From contig JBOZIK010000001.1 in the NCBI GenBank assembly GCA_051453625.1, positions 116,246,595 through 116,289,103 of the forward strand: 42,509 bases of DNA. Direction: 5' to 3'. The position numbers were made by a program, and so were the translations under genes. Below, one piece after another: positions 9,231 through 20,700 of the stretch; position 1 is the first letter of the stretch, and each line of letters starts with the position of its first letter. The stretch is from Welwitschia mirabilis. Taxonomy: Eukaryota; Gnetophyta; Gnetopsida; Welwitschiales. Under the pieces are notes generated by a model. The model saw nothing but the letters and a program-made list of their open reading frames with translations, was not told where the DNA came from and searched no databases.

Positions 9231-10199
9231 AAATTTATTTTCTATGTTCATATGCCTTTTTATAAACACAAGTCTTTAAGAAATTTAGCATTGATTGATG
9301 GATTCTAGGATAGGGGTGCTTATTTTTAACTTCCTTGAAAATTTTTAGATCCTCTAATTGCTTTTTCATTGTGTTGTCTTTCCTAAGTTATTGGGGAAAA
9401 GGTAAGGATTCTTTATATATGGATAATGGATCTTCTTTCTTATCCTTATTTTTTATGGTATTTTGTTTTTTCTTAGGATTATTTTGTATGATTAGATCTT
9501 GTAACTCTTTTCCATTTCTAATGTGTATAGACTTAGTTTCATCTAAGTGTTCTACCCCTTTAGTAAATCTAACTTCTACACATGGAGAGTTTTCTTATTT
9601 TTCTTTGATTAAATGATAAAAATATGTAGGTGGTAATTTGTTTGAGTTAGTTTATGCTCTATTTAAGTCTTTGATTTGTTTGTGCTTATGATCTCATGAA
9701 TATTTTAATGATTTCTTTTAATGAGTTAAATGAAATATTTTGATGGTTTAATGATAAAGTATAAGGATAAAAATATGAGGCAAATAAATTTTTAGTTGAT
9801 AATTTTGTTGTGGGTTATTATCCTACTTCTAAGAGAAATTAGTGTGGCTTCACCAACTAGGGTTGTAAGTGTCTGAGTATGGATTGTTTTTAGGATTTCG
9901 CCATTAGTATCCTATTACATTTACTTACTCATTAACTATGTTTTAAATAAAGGAATGAAGAGGCATTCAGTGGTTTTATGAGTATTAATATAGTACATCA
10001 AAATTCAAGCTTAGTGAACATGGCTGAGGGTGAAAGTGAGTGGTCAAAGATTCTAATTTCCTTAGTAATTCATCTATTTTGTTATTTACATTAAAATTTT
10101 TTGGAATCTTAAAAGTACTTATGGACCTTACAGGATGGTTAGATCTTAAAGGTTTGGTAGGTTCTTCTAAGTTATTTGAACTCTTAACTACACTTTCTA
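9231..10199 (-). pseudogene. Element A Gag-protease linker
   Basis: This is the low-conservation linker between the Gag capsid region and protease. Minus-strand frames are broken and no zinc knuckle could be recognised. The plus-strand open frame at 9335-9616 runs antisense through it and has no family match. Confidence 0.4.
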
Positions 10200-10860
10200 A
10201 GTACTCTTAAATCTCATCTAGGGGCATGCAGAGAAAATTACCTTGGCTCATCATCTTAACTAATTAGTAGTTATTAGTGAACAACCCATTATAGAATAAA
10301 CTTATTTTTCTATTTGGCTTAAAATCACATTAGGAACATTTTAATAATAGGTTTTTAAATCATTTATGATCTGAGAAAACATTTTGTAATCTTTCTATTA
10401 GAAATTCATGATTTATTTCCTTAGGACATTTGTCTTATGATTATGAAAGTATTTGGATATGAAAGCTTTACTTAGATCAGCCCAAGTTACAATGAAAAAG
10501 GATTTTAGGATGGATAACTAGGTTTTTTTTATTTTCTTCCAAGGAAAAGGGAAATATAATAAGTCTAAGTGCATCTTGAGTATTAGGACACTAAGGAACA
10601 GTTGATAAGACACATTTAAATTCCTAGAGGAAAAGGCATAGATCCTCAAACTCTACTCCATGGAAATGAGATAAGAGTTGGATAATGGAGGATCGGAACT
10701 CTAGCCTTTGATTTATGGATGGTGTCACTATGTAAAAGGATGTTCCTAGGATTTGTAGTTGGAGGTAATCATCGAGGATTTACCTAGATTAATTAGTAGT
10801 AGTAGTGAGAGTGACTTGTCACTTCGCTAATTCTTAGATAAAATAGTAGAGCGTTAATTT
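10200..10860 (-). pseudogene. gag: Element A gag capsid-region remnant
   Basis: The minus strand reads SSIIQLLSHFHGVEFEDLC and FKCVLSTV, then NTQDALRL (10680-10560), matching the plant gag pattern of IxLLxxFHGLExEDPxxHLxEF, followed by IKLRLFPFSL. Lower coordinates give ISLFYNGL, LVKMMSQGNFLCMPLDEI and EYLE (10320-10200), matching FYNGLxxxTRxLVDxxxxGxLxxKxxDExxELLE. Stops and frameshifts interrupt it. The part at 10558-10860 is repeated at 11184-11487 across a gap, probably as an unmerged contig end. Confidence 0.75.
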
Positions 10861-11183
10861 NNNNNNNNNNNNNNNNNNNNNNNNNNNNNNNNNNNNNNNN
10901 NNNNNNNNNNNNNNNNNNNNNNNNNNNNNNNNNNNNNNNNNNNNNNNNNNNNNNNNNNNNNNNNNNNNNNNNNNNNNNNNNNNNNNNNNNNNNNNNNNNN
11001 NNNNNNNNNNNNNNNNNNNNNNNNNNNNNNNNNNNNNNNNNNNNNNNNNNNNNNNNNNNNNNNNNNNNNNNNNNNNNNNNNNNNNNNNNNNNNNNNNNNN
11101 NNNNNNNNNNNNNNNNNNNNNNNNNNNNNNNNNNNNNNNNNNNNNNNNNNNNNNNNNNNNNNNNNNNNNNNNNNNNNNNNNNN

Positions 11184-11487
11184 AATAAGTCTAAGTGCAT
11201 CTTGAGTATTAGGACACTAAGGAATAGTTGATAAGACACATTTAAATTCATAGAGGAAAAGGCATAGATCCTCAAACTCTACTCCATGGAAATGAGGTAA
11301 GAGTTGGATAATGGAGGATTGGAACTCTAGCCTTTGATTGATGGATGGTGGCACTATGTAAAAGGATGTTCCTAGGATTTGTAGTTGGAGGTAATCATTG
11401 AGGATTTACCTAGATTAATTAGTAGTAGTNNNNNNNNNNNNNTGCCACTTCACTAATTCTTAGATAAAATAGTAGATCGTTAATTTA
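11184..11487 (-). repeat. Gap-flank duplicate of gag segment 10558-10860
   Basis: The two roughly 303 bp blocks match apart from about ten substitutions and a 13 N run at 11430-11442. The left one ends exactly at the N run that starts at 10861, and the right one begins exactly after it. Overlapping contigs from diverged haplotypes explain this better than a tandem duplication. Confidence 0.7.
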
Positions 11488-12411
11488 TTATGCATCTTCT
11501 AATTAGATAAGGTTCATTAAAGGAATCTTAAAGATTGAGTGGATCATTCAAGTTTGCTACCCTTGTTGTGATGAGGTAGTTTGTTAATTAGTTTAATTGT
11601 TTTAGGAGGTTAAGGTTTGATCTCTTTGATTATTATGATTAGTGAAGAAATCCATGTTTTTATGAATTAGTCTTTTAGTTTTAGCATGGTTCTATATCAT
11701 GTAAGAATAATTTCAAAAGGTTGCAAGCAAGTTTTAGATAGTTTTAAGTTGGATTTCATAAGGCCTACAAGTTAGTTAAATTTTTAAAAAAAGTTCTATT
11801 AAAAATTAAAGATGTTCTAGGATAAAAGGATGATGGTGCTAATGAAAGAAGGCAGTGGTTCTAGTTAAGTTAGAAATTACAAATTCATTTTTCACACACA
11901 GGTTTACCGATTGTGGATAGAACAATTACAAGAACAGGGTCATACCAAAATAGAACTAAAACAGAAAAACATAATGAAATATGCAATTATTTTTAAATAT
12001 TTTAATGTTTAAAACCTGTAGTGAAATCATATAAATAGAAATGTAAAAAATAGCAAAAAATACAACAAAAAAAGGAAAGAAAGTAATGTAATGTAAAGTT
12101 TAATTAAAAGCTTTTAAATTTTTTAGGTTTTACTCCAAAATCAACTTGTAAATAAAACATTGATCCTACACAAAACAAGTTAGTACAAAATTAAAAACAA
12201 ATATAACTAGACTAGTATGGATAACACTAGAAGAATAAGTATTAACCAATAGAAGGAAAAGAAAAAAAATACACAAAACAAATGAGAAAGGACTAGTTTA
12301 TATATCACTAGAAAAATAACCAGTATCCACCACTAAGAAGTAAAAACTATATATAAAAGAAAACTTATAAAAAGAAAAGTAGTACTCCTCTGAGCTACTA
12401 CCATGCCATTA
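11488..12411 (-). other. Element A leader (5' untranslated region)
   Basis: This AT-rich sequence lies between the primer-binding site and gag. No conserved coding frame was seen. Long A-rich stretches at 12020-12100 and 12240-12290 are unexplained. Confidence 0.5.
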
Positions 12412-12429
12412 CCCCTGGAAATAATGCTA
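12412..12429 (-). other. Element A primer-binding site (tRNA-Asp-like)
   Basis: The minus strand reads TAGCATTATTTCCAGGGG. Compared with TGGCGCCGTTGCCGGGGA, the sequence complementary to plant tRNA-Asp, six of the eight differences are C-to-T or G-to-A. It lies nine bases after the proposed LTR end (ACTACATCA on the minus strand), a normal spacing. Confidence 0.55.
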
Positions 12430-13689
12430 AAATCTACTTGATGTAGTATAATGAACTAGATTTAAAGCTAAGTTTGCACTTANNNNNNNNNNNNNNNNNN
12501 NNNNNNNNNNNNNNNNNNNNNNNNNNNNNNNNNNNNNNNNNNNNNNNNNNNNNNNNNNNNNNNNNNNNNNNNNNNNNNNNNNNNNNNNNNNNNNNNNNNN
12601 NNNNNNNNNNNNNNNNNNNNNNNNNNNNNNNNNNNNNNNNNNNNNNNNNNNNNNNNNNNNNNNNNNNNNNNNNNNNNNNNNNNNNNNNNNNNNNNNNNNN
12701 NNNNNNNNNNNNNNNNNNNNNNNNNNNNNNNNNNNNNNNNNNNNNNNNNNNNNNNNNNNNNNNNNNNNNNNNNNNNNNNNNNNNNNNNNNNNNNNNNNNN
12801 NNNNNNNNNNNNNNNNNNNNNNNNNNNNNNNNNNNNNNNNNNNNNNNNNNNNNNNNNNNNNNNNNNNNNNNNNNNNNNNNNNNNNNNNNNNNNNNNNNNN
12901 NNNNNNNNNNNNNNNNNNNNNNNNNNNNNNNNNNNNNNNNNNNNNNNNNNNNNNNNNNNNNNNNNNNNNNNNNNNNNNNNNNNNNNNNNNNNNNNNNNNN
13001 NNNNNNNNNNNNNNNNNNNNNNNNNNNNNNNNNNNNNNNNNACAAGTTTTAAGAATAGAAATAAGGAAAAGAAGTAATTCTTAGAGTTAAGTTAAACTTG
13101 GTTTTAAGAAAGGAGGGAAGTAAACTAGTCAAGGTATTGCCAATTTATTCCTAAGTAGTCCTTCATTTCAATGGTATTCAATCGCCTTCTTATAAAATAC
13201 TTAAGACCTTTAAGAGTCTTTAGCTTAAGTCATGGGGTATAATCTCATTTGCCATATGAGAAATGGTGAATTCAATTAATACTCTAGTCTTGAAAAAACA
13301 ATAGAAATTAAGGACTCTAAGTACTTAAGATTTATAAACCTAAAATGCCTAGACTAAGTGATTAAAAGAATTCACTCAACTAAAATAAACTTTAATGGTT
13401 AAAGTAGTTACCTAAGCATTCTAATTATAATTTTACTTATGAATTGAAATAAAAGAAAATAACATTATATATTGTAAAATGAAATAACTTTATAGCAAAG
13501 AAAGAAAAATGCAAGAGGAACTGCTTAGCAACCCTCAAATACTAGCTCACTTCCCTAAAGAATCACTTAGAGATCCATCACAAGTTGATGCTTTAAGATT
13601 CTACAATTCTCTAATTCAAATATGTATACAATGAAGGGTTCAGGTCATTTTATAGGGACAAAGAGGCTGAAGGATGGTTATAAGATCTT

Positions 13690-13880
13690 GGCTTATAGTA
13701 TTAGGTAGAATCTTTATAATTTAGCATTAGGTAGATAATATTCTATCTTGTAGCATTTGGTAGAGATTGTTTTATAGCATTAGGTAGATAAGATTTTATC
13801 CTCTAGCATTAGGTAGAATCTTTATCATTTAGAATTTATTGGAGGTTATCTTATAGTATTTTGTGAAAATCATCATATAT
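13690..13880 (-). repeat. 27 bp minisatellite in element A U3
   Basis: Six to seven degenerate units of about 27 bp share the core TAGCATTAGGTAGA followed by TCTTTAT or similar. Clear units start near 13695, 13722, 13752, 13777 and 13803, and decayed ones near 13830 and 13855. The array lies just upstream of the TATA-like site on the minus strand, so it may have acted as a repeated enhancer. Confidence 0.7.
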
Positions 13881-13958
13881 TGTTATATATAATCTTTGTT
13901 CTGATGAGTTCAACACATGTTCTTTAAATCTAAATTTCTTTACCAACTACTGTTATCA

Positions 13959-14054
13959 CCACATGTCTTCAATACCACCTCCACATGTCTTTGCCACATG
14001 TCTTCTAATGCTATTGCTATGTGTCACCACTTCATGTCTCCATTGCTATTGTTG
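13959..14054 (-). repeat. CCACATGTCTTC motif cluster
   Basis: CCACATGTCTTY occurs at 13959-13970, 13981-13992 and 13994-14005, followed by decayed forms TATGTGTCACC and TTCATGTCTCC and two copies of ATTGCTATTG. Each full unit contains the E-box-type hexamer CACATG, a bHLH-factor site in plants. The plus-strand open frame at 13917-14138 is a product of these repeats. Confidence 0.5.
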
Positions 14055-14140
14055 TTTTATATGGCTTTATGTCCATCTTCCATAATGTATTCCAAAGTGT
14101 GGATAAAGATCTATAATTATCATGAAAAAAAAACATAACA

Positions 14141-17100
14141 TTTAATTTTATTTTAAAAGTAACATAAGACATATTTTATTATTAAAATAATTAAATTAAT
14201 GTCTTTGTTTATAATAAATTATGATAAAACACTTGATATAAATATTAAGTTTTACAGATTAACAGAAATCTCATTCAAATTAGGATCATTAATCATGCCA
14301 TAATTTACTTCTTAGATGATGTTAACACAACTTTATTTTACTAGTCGTACCTAATAGTTAAAATGGAATTGGAATAGTGAGGTATTATGGCTCATGTTAA
14401 AGCTCTCCTTCATTGACATGCTTAAGGTAGAATTTAATCTTACCTTAATATCTATGCAAAAATTTTATATTAATTTGGCCTCTACTAATGTTCACTTATT
14501 CATTAATGTTTTATTTTCTCTCTCAACATGTTGCTTAGTGAAACCAAGATTTTGCCTAACTCTTCTCTAATATTACTTTAGCAAATATTAGCTTTGTAAA
14601 ATTTTAGATCTTCTTTGCATTAGTAGTAAATTATAACATTTCTTCATCTTCTAAATGTAACATGTTAGTTTTAAACAATTAAAGATGATATGGTATTTTA
14701 TCTTTCATGTGTAATACTTAATTGAGAAAGTACTTTTAAGCTCTTTAGTTTCATTCGAAAAAAATTTGAGAGGTTTGGTTTTCAAATTAAACATTTATAT
14801 AGTATAGCAATTTTATCAAGAGAGTTGAATAATTTCTTAGAAATTTTTCCAACTTATACTCCTAAATTTTACATTTATTTCTAAACACATTGAAATATCA
14901 TATTACATTAATAATTCTTTCTCTAATGCATTTCTCTCATTTATAATGGTTTGAATAAATAAGACCTAAATATTTATACATTTGAACTACCTATGCATGT
15001 TTCTTACCTAATTAAAAATCATAATCAACCCATATTTATAATATAGACTTTATAGTATAAATAGTTATTCTTAATTAGAAAATTCATTTTATAAACTTTA
15101 CCCTTAGTTAATGGTATGCTTAGACCTTAGTGCTATATACATCCTTGTCCTTCTTATGGGAAAATACATGAAATAATTAAATTATTTTTTCTATTTTGTT
15201 GTAAGACTCATGACCCATTAAGCCATTTTAGGCTAAATAGCTAGTCCTTTAATAAATGAATCAATGAGTGTACTGATCTTGCATTGTTAACACATTGTTA
15301 TACTAATGAGTAATATTTGTCTATAATGGGAGAATAATGTTTTATGATAATCTTTATATTTTAGGCTTGTTCTTTATATTGATTTTTGTTTACATAATTC
15401 TATGTTTTGTCTCTTTTATTATTGATAAATTTCATATTTAATAAGATATTTTTCTTTTATTTTAATGAATCTTTGCAATTGATATAAACTCTCTCAATCA
15501 TGTAATAAATTTAATCTTTTAACATAAGGAAAATAAATATTTAATAATATCATGTGGAATTAATTATGAATTGATTTAGCATTTCTATTTTTGTATGTTA
15601 TCATTAAATAAACCCTTTTCCATATTTTTAATATTGAATTTTTACCTTTTTTCCTTTTATTTTTAAAATACTTATTTAGCAACTAACCTTTGTGGTTCTA
15701 ACATCATTGATATGCTTATTATGTAATAGCATCATTTTCTTATTTTTAATTTAGGTCTTTTGTATTACAACCTATAAATTTAACATCACTATTAAGGAAA
15801 AATTAATATTAAAGCTCTCTATTTAAGTATGTATTAATTTTTTCTTTATTTATTATATAATTATCTATAATTCTCTAAATGACATATGTACATTGGTTCC
15901 TATAAGTAAAATAGGACTAATTGTAAGAAGAATAGAAAAGTAAATAATTTAATTTATCCAAAATATATTATTACTTGAAATTACAAAATTTAAGAATTTT
16001 AAGTTACCATAAGATCTTAAGATACATTCTTTTTAAATATAGCATTTTATTTGATATGCTGACATGAGTATTTATCATGTATTATGTCATTTATCATTTA
16101 ATATTTCTCTAATGTTAAATTGTTAATTTTTCTTTTTCAAAGAAATTTAAACATTATATTTTAAATATTTATGTCATTCTAAGTATTTTGATATTTTTTA
16201 TAATCTAACATTTTACTTTTTCACCAAACTAGATAGTCATTTCATCATGTTATGATCTCATAATTTTGTAGCATAGTTAACTTGATTATACTATATTTTT
16301 AAGGTTTGATTCTTTTTGTTTCATATTTAATTTATAAAATTCATCTAAATCTCATATTATAACTCTATAAACTTTTTTTTTTTTGGTTTTTTGAATTTAT
16401 GGATATACATTTTGGTAATGTTATATTTAGAGTAATTTAATTCATGTATTATGATAATAAAATTTCTAAATTTAAATTTCTTTAATCATTATACTTATCA
16501 TGTACATCTAAGAACTATCCATTATTAATTACCTTAGTAATATTTTTAAATTATAAAATTGAATCACAACTTCTTCATTAAAAATTTATCTACACTTGAA
16601 TTTATACATATCCATCCTCTTAAACTTTAATGGATAATATCTATTAAGACTATAAATACCATGTTTATTATTGAAATAATATGAATCAAGTTTTACCCTT
16701 ATAACTAAGTTCTACATTTATAATTTGTAAAAGATTATTAAAAAGGGAATAATAATTAAAAAAATAATTACAAATCATTCTAAGCTACCTCACTTTCATA
16801 AAAGATGAATCATCAAATAAGACTAATGTTGTTATTTAAATTATAGTGTCACTATTTTTCTTAGGATAAATGGGTTATGTAAGCAATAAATTGCCAATCA
16901 ATGGATTTCTTGCTGAATTATCCTTATAACTTAATGGTACATTTAGCATTATAGATAATAAAATGAATTAGATCTTACAAAGATAAAGGATTGTAAACTA
17001 AATCATATGAATAAAGGAGATTTTCCAATGACTACCTCTTATTAATATGAAAATATCACATACATATAAATGTAACCTATAACTCTACTCAAGGATATGT

Positions 17101-18944
17101 AAGCAAATCCTACTTTCTAGATTAATCATCCTTATTTGATCTAGCATTTAAATACTTTACGATTCCATATAAAGTCTATCATTCCAAATATAGATTTTGT
17201 ATGGTTATGATAAGGGCTTATCTCATCATGAAATTCTAAGACTTTTTTTCTTTTTCCCTAGGTATAAGAAAATGATTAATTCATGAGACTTTACCTTACT
17301 TAATCTAAGTCTTTCCTTTTGTATTAAATTAATATTTGTTATAGTATTTGTATCATTAGTGAGTAAAATTTCATTTGTAATCGGATTTATGTTTTTTCCA
17401 TTAGTGATATAATTATTAGTATTTATTATGCAATAGTACATTTCAAACATTATTTTTTATTTATCATTTAGATACATTTATTTAATGTATTATTAGGGTT
17501 TAAATGATTAATGTATTAATGTTTATTTGATACATTTATTTAATTTATTTTTAGGGTTTAAATGATTCATGTATTAATGTTTATGACATATTTCGTTCTA
17601 TCCTAATACTTTCTAAATTTCATTTTAAGACGTAACATTTCTAAGCTCATTACTTTCATGATGTTTGAAATCTATAGCTATTTATTAGCTATCTATGAAA
17701 TGTATTTTGGACTTAACATAATATATTTAACTTATTTTGATATTTTTTAATAGTTTATTTTAAAAATAATTATTCATAATTAGTAAAATCAGAATATCTT
17801 TAATTCCCTTAATTTTCTTTTTGAAATCTTTGTATTAGAACATGAATTAAACTTTACTTTTCATAATATAAATCATTGTAAGCTATGAAATTTTCCTGTA
17901 TTCTATAAGAGAGAATATTAGTTAAGATTAATTAGATTACAATAAAACATTATAGTTTATTTATTTAATACTACCACCTATGCCTTCATTACTAAGATAT
18001 TACCTCTAAAGATTATGAAGTATAATAAAGGTTAAGATATACTAATTTTTTAGTGTCATTATTAGGAATCCAAGTGGTGTTCATTGACTTTCAAGATTCA
18101 TTTTTGTCTTTAATATTATTTTTATTTTTGTTTTTATAATATATCATTATCAAAATTACAAAAATGTTATTTGTGTTCTAGGAACCAAAATAATCCAAAG
18201 CATAAAAGATGAGATCTATAGAAATTTTTCTTAAATTTACTATATTTAATCTCACTTTATGTAGATGTATTCTACATTTTTTGTTGGATTTTCTAGTTGT
18301 ACATAGGCTAGGATAAACTTTCTATTGAAATTTATATATTCTTAACATTAATCACTATCGATAGGCTGATATATTTTATGTTACATAAAATTTTATATTT
18401 TTAAATTTTTTAATTATTAGCCTTATGCTAAATACTATAACTTTATACTTTCTTTAATGTTGATTTTTCATAACATAAAGTTAAGAAATTGATTGGTTTT
18501 AAAATCTATTTTACCACTGCTATAATATTTTTATTAAATACTATGTTGTTAAAATCTGAAAAGTATTTATGTTAATATGTTTTATTAAATTTTACTAGTA
18601 AGCTATTTAAAAAATATCTCATTATTAATCTTGACCTCTAATGCATTATTATATTAGAGATACCACTAGCTAACTCAATATGAAATTTAATAATGAGTAT
18701 CTAGAATATAAAAATCCTAAATGAATTTAATAAAGATTACACCAAACCAATAGTTGAAACTAGTGAAATTTTAATCCAAAATCCTTTAGTGCTTCTACTA
18801 ACTAAATTAACAATATCTAAACATTTCAACACTTAAAAAACTAAGTGTTTAACTATACCTTTATGTATATTTCTACCTCTACATACAAATAATATTGAAA
18901 TAAAACAAAATATCATTTATTTATTATTCAACTTATATGGTATA
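14141..18944. other. AT-rich intergenic sequence, no gene seen
   Basis: About 4.8 kb of very AT-rich sequence. Both strands are full of stops and the longest uninterrupted frame (minus, 17450-17226) has Asn/Ile/Thr-rich composition and no family match. Some minus-strand words around 14.8-15.0 kb resemble reverse transcriptase of non-LTR elements, but not well enough to call. It is probably old, heavily deaminated transposon sequence. Confidence 0.5.
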
Positions 18945-19180
18945 GATTCCAAGGATCCCTGCAAATACTTAGGAGAATATGAAGCTATTATGTCAATTAT
19001 AGGTAATAAAGATAATGTAGTTGTAAAGAAACTATGTCCATATTCATTAAAATAAGAAGTTAAAAGTAGGTTACATCACTTATTACTAGGAAATAAATAA
19101 GTCATACCATGGTACTATACTTAAAAAAATGAAAATCCTAATGAAAAACTAGTTGGATGTTCTTTTCTATAAAAGTCAGC
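18945..19180 (+). pseudogene. Plus-strand retrotransposon gag remnant
   Basis: One plus-strand frame reads DPCKYLGEYEAIMSIIGNK, then DNVVVKKLCPYSLK, stop, EVKSRLHHLLLGNK, stop, VIPW. The order matches the retrotransposon gag capsid pattern DPxxHLxxYxxxMxxxGxxDxVMCKxFPxSLxGxAxxWFxxLPxxSIxSW. It is in the opposite orientation to every other Ty3/gypsy copy here except the copia piece, so it is a separate, older insertion. I saw no LTR or pol for it. Length is about 75 codons with at least three stops. Confidence 0.45.
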
Positions 19181-19637
19181 TTTGTTACTTAAAAAGAGGG
19201 GTAAAAATAAAATAACTTTTTTGAAAATATGATTTTATGATTTTTTCTAACTTGTTATTACTCTAAATTATTTTGCATTTGTATTAGAAATCAAACTAAA
19301 GTTCCTGAGTCTCTTAGGAGCTTGCATACTCTGTTGCCTGCTTTTGCATGCTTGTTTTCAAGTTTTGTAAATTTTTTTGCCTATTTGTTTCTAATTTTTA
19401 TTATTACCACATAAAGATATCTCTATAAAGTTAATGGAATGTTAACTTATTCTATTACATACATGGATAAGTTTTAAGATAGTTCTTAACCAATATAATA
19501 AGAGGTTGCAACTCTCAAATGATTTTCTAACTTAATATCTGGTCATCCTCCATACATGAGATAGTTCTACTTAAGATTCTAGTCTATAAAAACATGGTTG
19601 TACTCAACTTTATGGGATTAAACTTTACCTTTATATA

Positions 19638-20679
19638 TGTTGCGGTGTGTATTTATGCAAGTGCCTAGGCTCAAAGGGATTCTGTTAATTATAAAGTAAA
19701 TAAATATCTTGCATAATATAACACACTATTATGAGTGGGAGTAGACCCAAAATGTCATATTCTCATTGAAGTATATGAGTATGAGACTTAGGTTACTTTG
19801 AAAATGAATACTAGAAACTAGAAATAAAGAATAATGAAAAGAAATAAAAGGTACAATGCACAATGCAACTATTCTAAATGCAAATGCAAAAATAGAACAA
19901 CTCTACTTGCTTTTAGCCTTAACAAAGGTTGTCTTTGATAATCTGTATCACCCAAGAAATTGTTATCAAATCAAGGGCAACATATTCTACAAGGGTCATA
20001 AGAAAATCTAACATGCAAACATGAAAATAAAACAAGGTTTTTGTATTAAATAGTAACAAGCATCTTGGTTACAAAATAGCTAGGTCTCAATGGAAGATAC
20101 ATAGTCCTTCACCAAGTGNNNNNNNNNNNNNNNNNNNNNNNNNNNNNNNNNNNNNNNNNNNNNNNNNNNNNNNNNNNNNNNNNNTGCAATGAAGATGAGA
20201 AAGATAGTCGAGGAGGGACTTATTTATAATAAGACAAACAGTAGGTGTGGTTAAGCAAGCTCATAAATGACTCAGAAATAGATGAAATGGTCAAGGGAAT
20301 CTGTCAGAATTGGTTACATGTTAGTGTCATCTAGGCTATCATCCAGATAATAGTGGGGACAACAATACATTATAGAATACTCTCAAAATGATGACTCAGT
20401 AGTCCACATCAGCAGTTATCGTCCTACCTGTCATGGATACAACGGTCTTCTTTGATTATTTTCTTAAGGAGAAACTTAGCATTTTTATCATGAATCTTTC
20501 TTCAAAGCTTTATGCATTATAAAGTTCCTTTAACACCTCAAATTTGGATAAGAATTGCACTTTTTTGAGATTTCCTCTTGTATCTCCAACATCCTTAGAA
20601 TTGCACCTAAACCTGTATATAAGTCCTATAAAACAACTCATAAAACTCTATTAAATAACTGCAAATTAGAAGTGCAACA
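19638..20679 (-). mobile_element. T-family LTR1 (outer 3' LTR)
   Basis: It begins TGTTGCGGTG and ends GTGCAACA on the plus strand, giving the 6 bp terminal inverted pair TGTTGC/GCAACA. Its right end is followed by the polypurine tract of unit B. No primer-binding site precedes its left end, so this is the outer 3' end of the array. It contains a TATA box at 20219-20228 and hairpin modules at about 20323-20367 and 20417-20448. A 66 N gap lies at 20119-20184. By eye it is closest to LTR3 and LTR4. Confidence 0.8.
20219..20228 (-). promoter_or_regulatory. LTR1 TATA box
   Basis: The minus strand reads TATAAATAAG, followed by a purine-poor TCCCTCCTCG stretch. The same ten bases occur at the equivalent place in LTR2, LTR3 and LTR4. 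Confidence 0.65.
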
Positions 20680-20700
20680 TAGCCTCACTTTTGTCAATCC
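20680..20700 (-). other. Unit B polypurine tract
   Basis: On the minus strand AAAAGTGAGGCTA stands directly before the LTR start. It is a decayed form of the AAGTGGGGGGCTA seen beside LTR2. The tract primes plus-strand DNA synthesis. Confidence 0.6.

Larger units (their letters stand above)
6500..14140 (-). mobile_element. Athila/Tat-like Ty3/gypsy element A, 3'-truncated
   Basis: Minus-strand order is LTR (from about 14140 to 12439), tRNA-Asp-like primer site, leader, gag, linker, protease, reverse transcriptase, RNase H, and integrase N-terminal part, ending at 6500 where LTR5 begins. This gag-PR-RT-RH-INT order is that of Ty3/gypsy elements. The RT and Gag wording (PFGLCNAP, FMDD, FHGVE) is that of the plant Athila/Tat group. 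All frames carry stops and frameshifts, so the copy is dead. The remaining integrase and 3' LTR should lie left of T1, outside the window. The right edge of the LTR is uncertain. Confidence 0.75.
12439..14140 (-). mobile_element. Element A 5' LTR (right edge uncertain)
   Basis: On the plus strand the LTR begins TGATGTAGTATAATG next to the primer-binding site. A 559 N gap occupies 12483-13041. A minus-strand TATA-like CCTATAAAATG lies near 13647-13657, so the sequence to its right is U3. U3 contains a 27 bp minisatellite and a CCACATGTCTTC repeat cluster. The right end is placed near CATAACA at about 14140 because repeats stop there and the sequence becomes featureless, but no target duplication could be checked. 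A length of about 1.7 kb is normal for Athila-type LTRs. Confidence 0.5.

Noticed and set aside
9335-9616. Plus-strand 93-codon open frame rich in hydrophobic residues
   Set aside because: It runs antisense through the gag-protease linker of element A. The hydrophobic look comes from T-rich codons. No family match.
13917-14138. Plus-strand 73-codon open frame with Cys/His residues (HMSSNA, CHHFMS)
   Set aside because: The pattern is produced by the CCACATGTCTTC repeats in the LTR; it is not a zinc finger.
14761-15010. Minus-strand words resembling non-LTR reverse transcriptase (KYLGLIYSNH)
   Set aside because: The following residues do not keep the family order and the frames are full of stops. 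Too weak to call without a profile search.
17226-17450. Minus-strand 74-codon frame rich in Asn, Ile and Thr
   Set aside because: The composition follows from ATT/AAT/ACT-rich low-complexity DNA; there is no homology or context.
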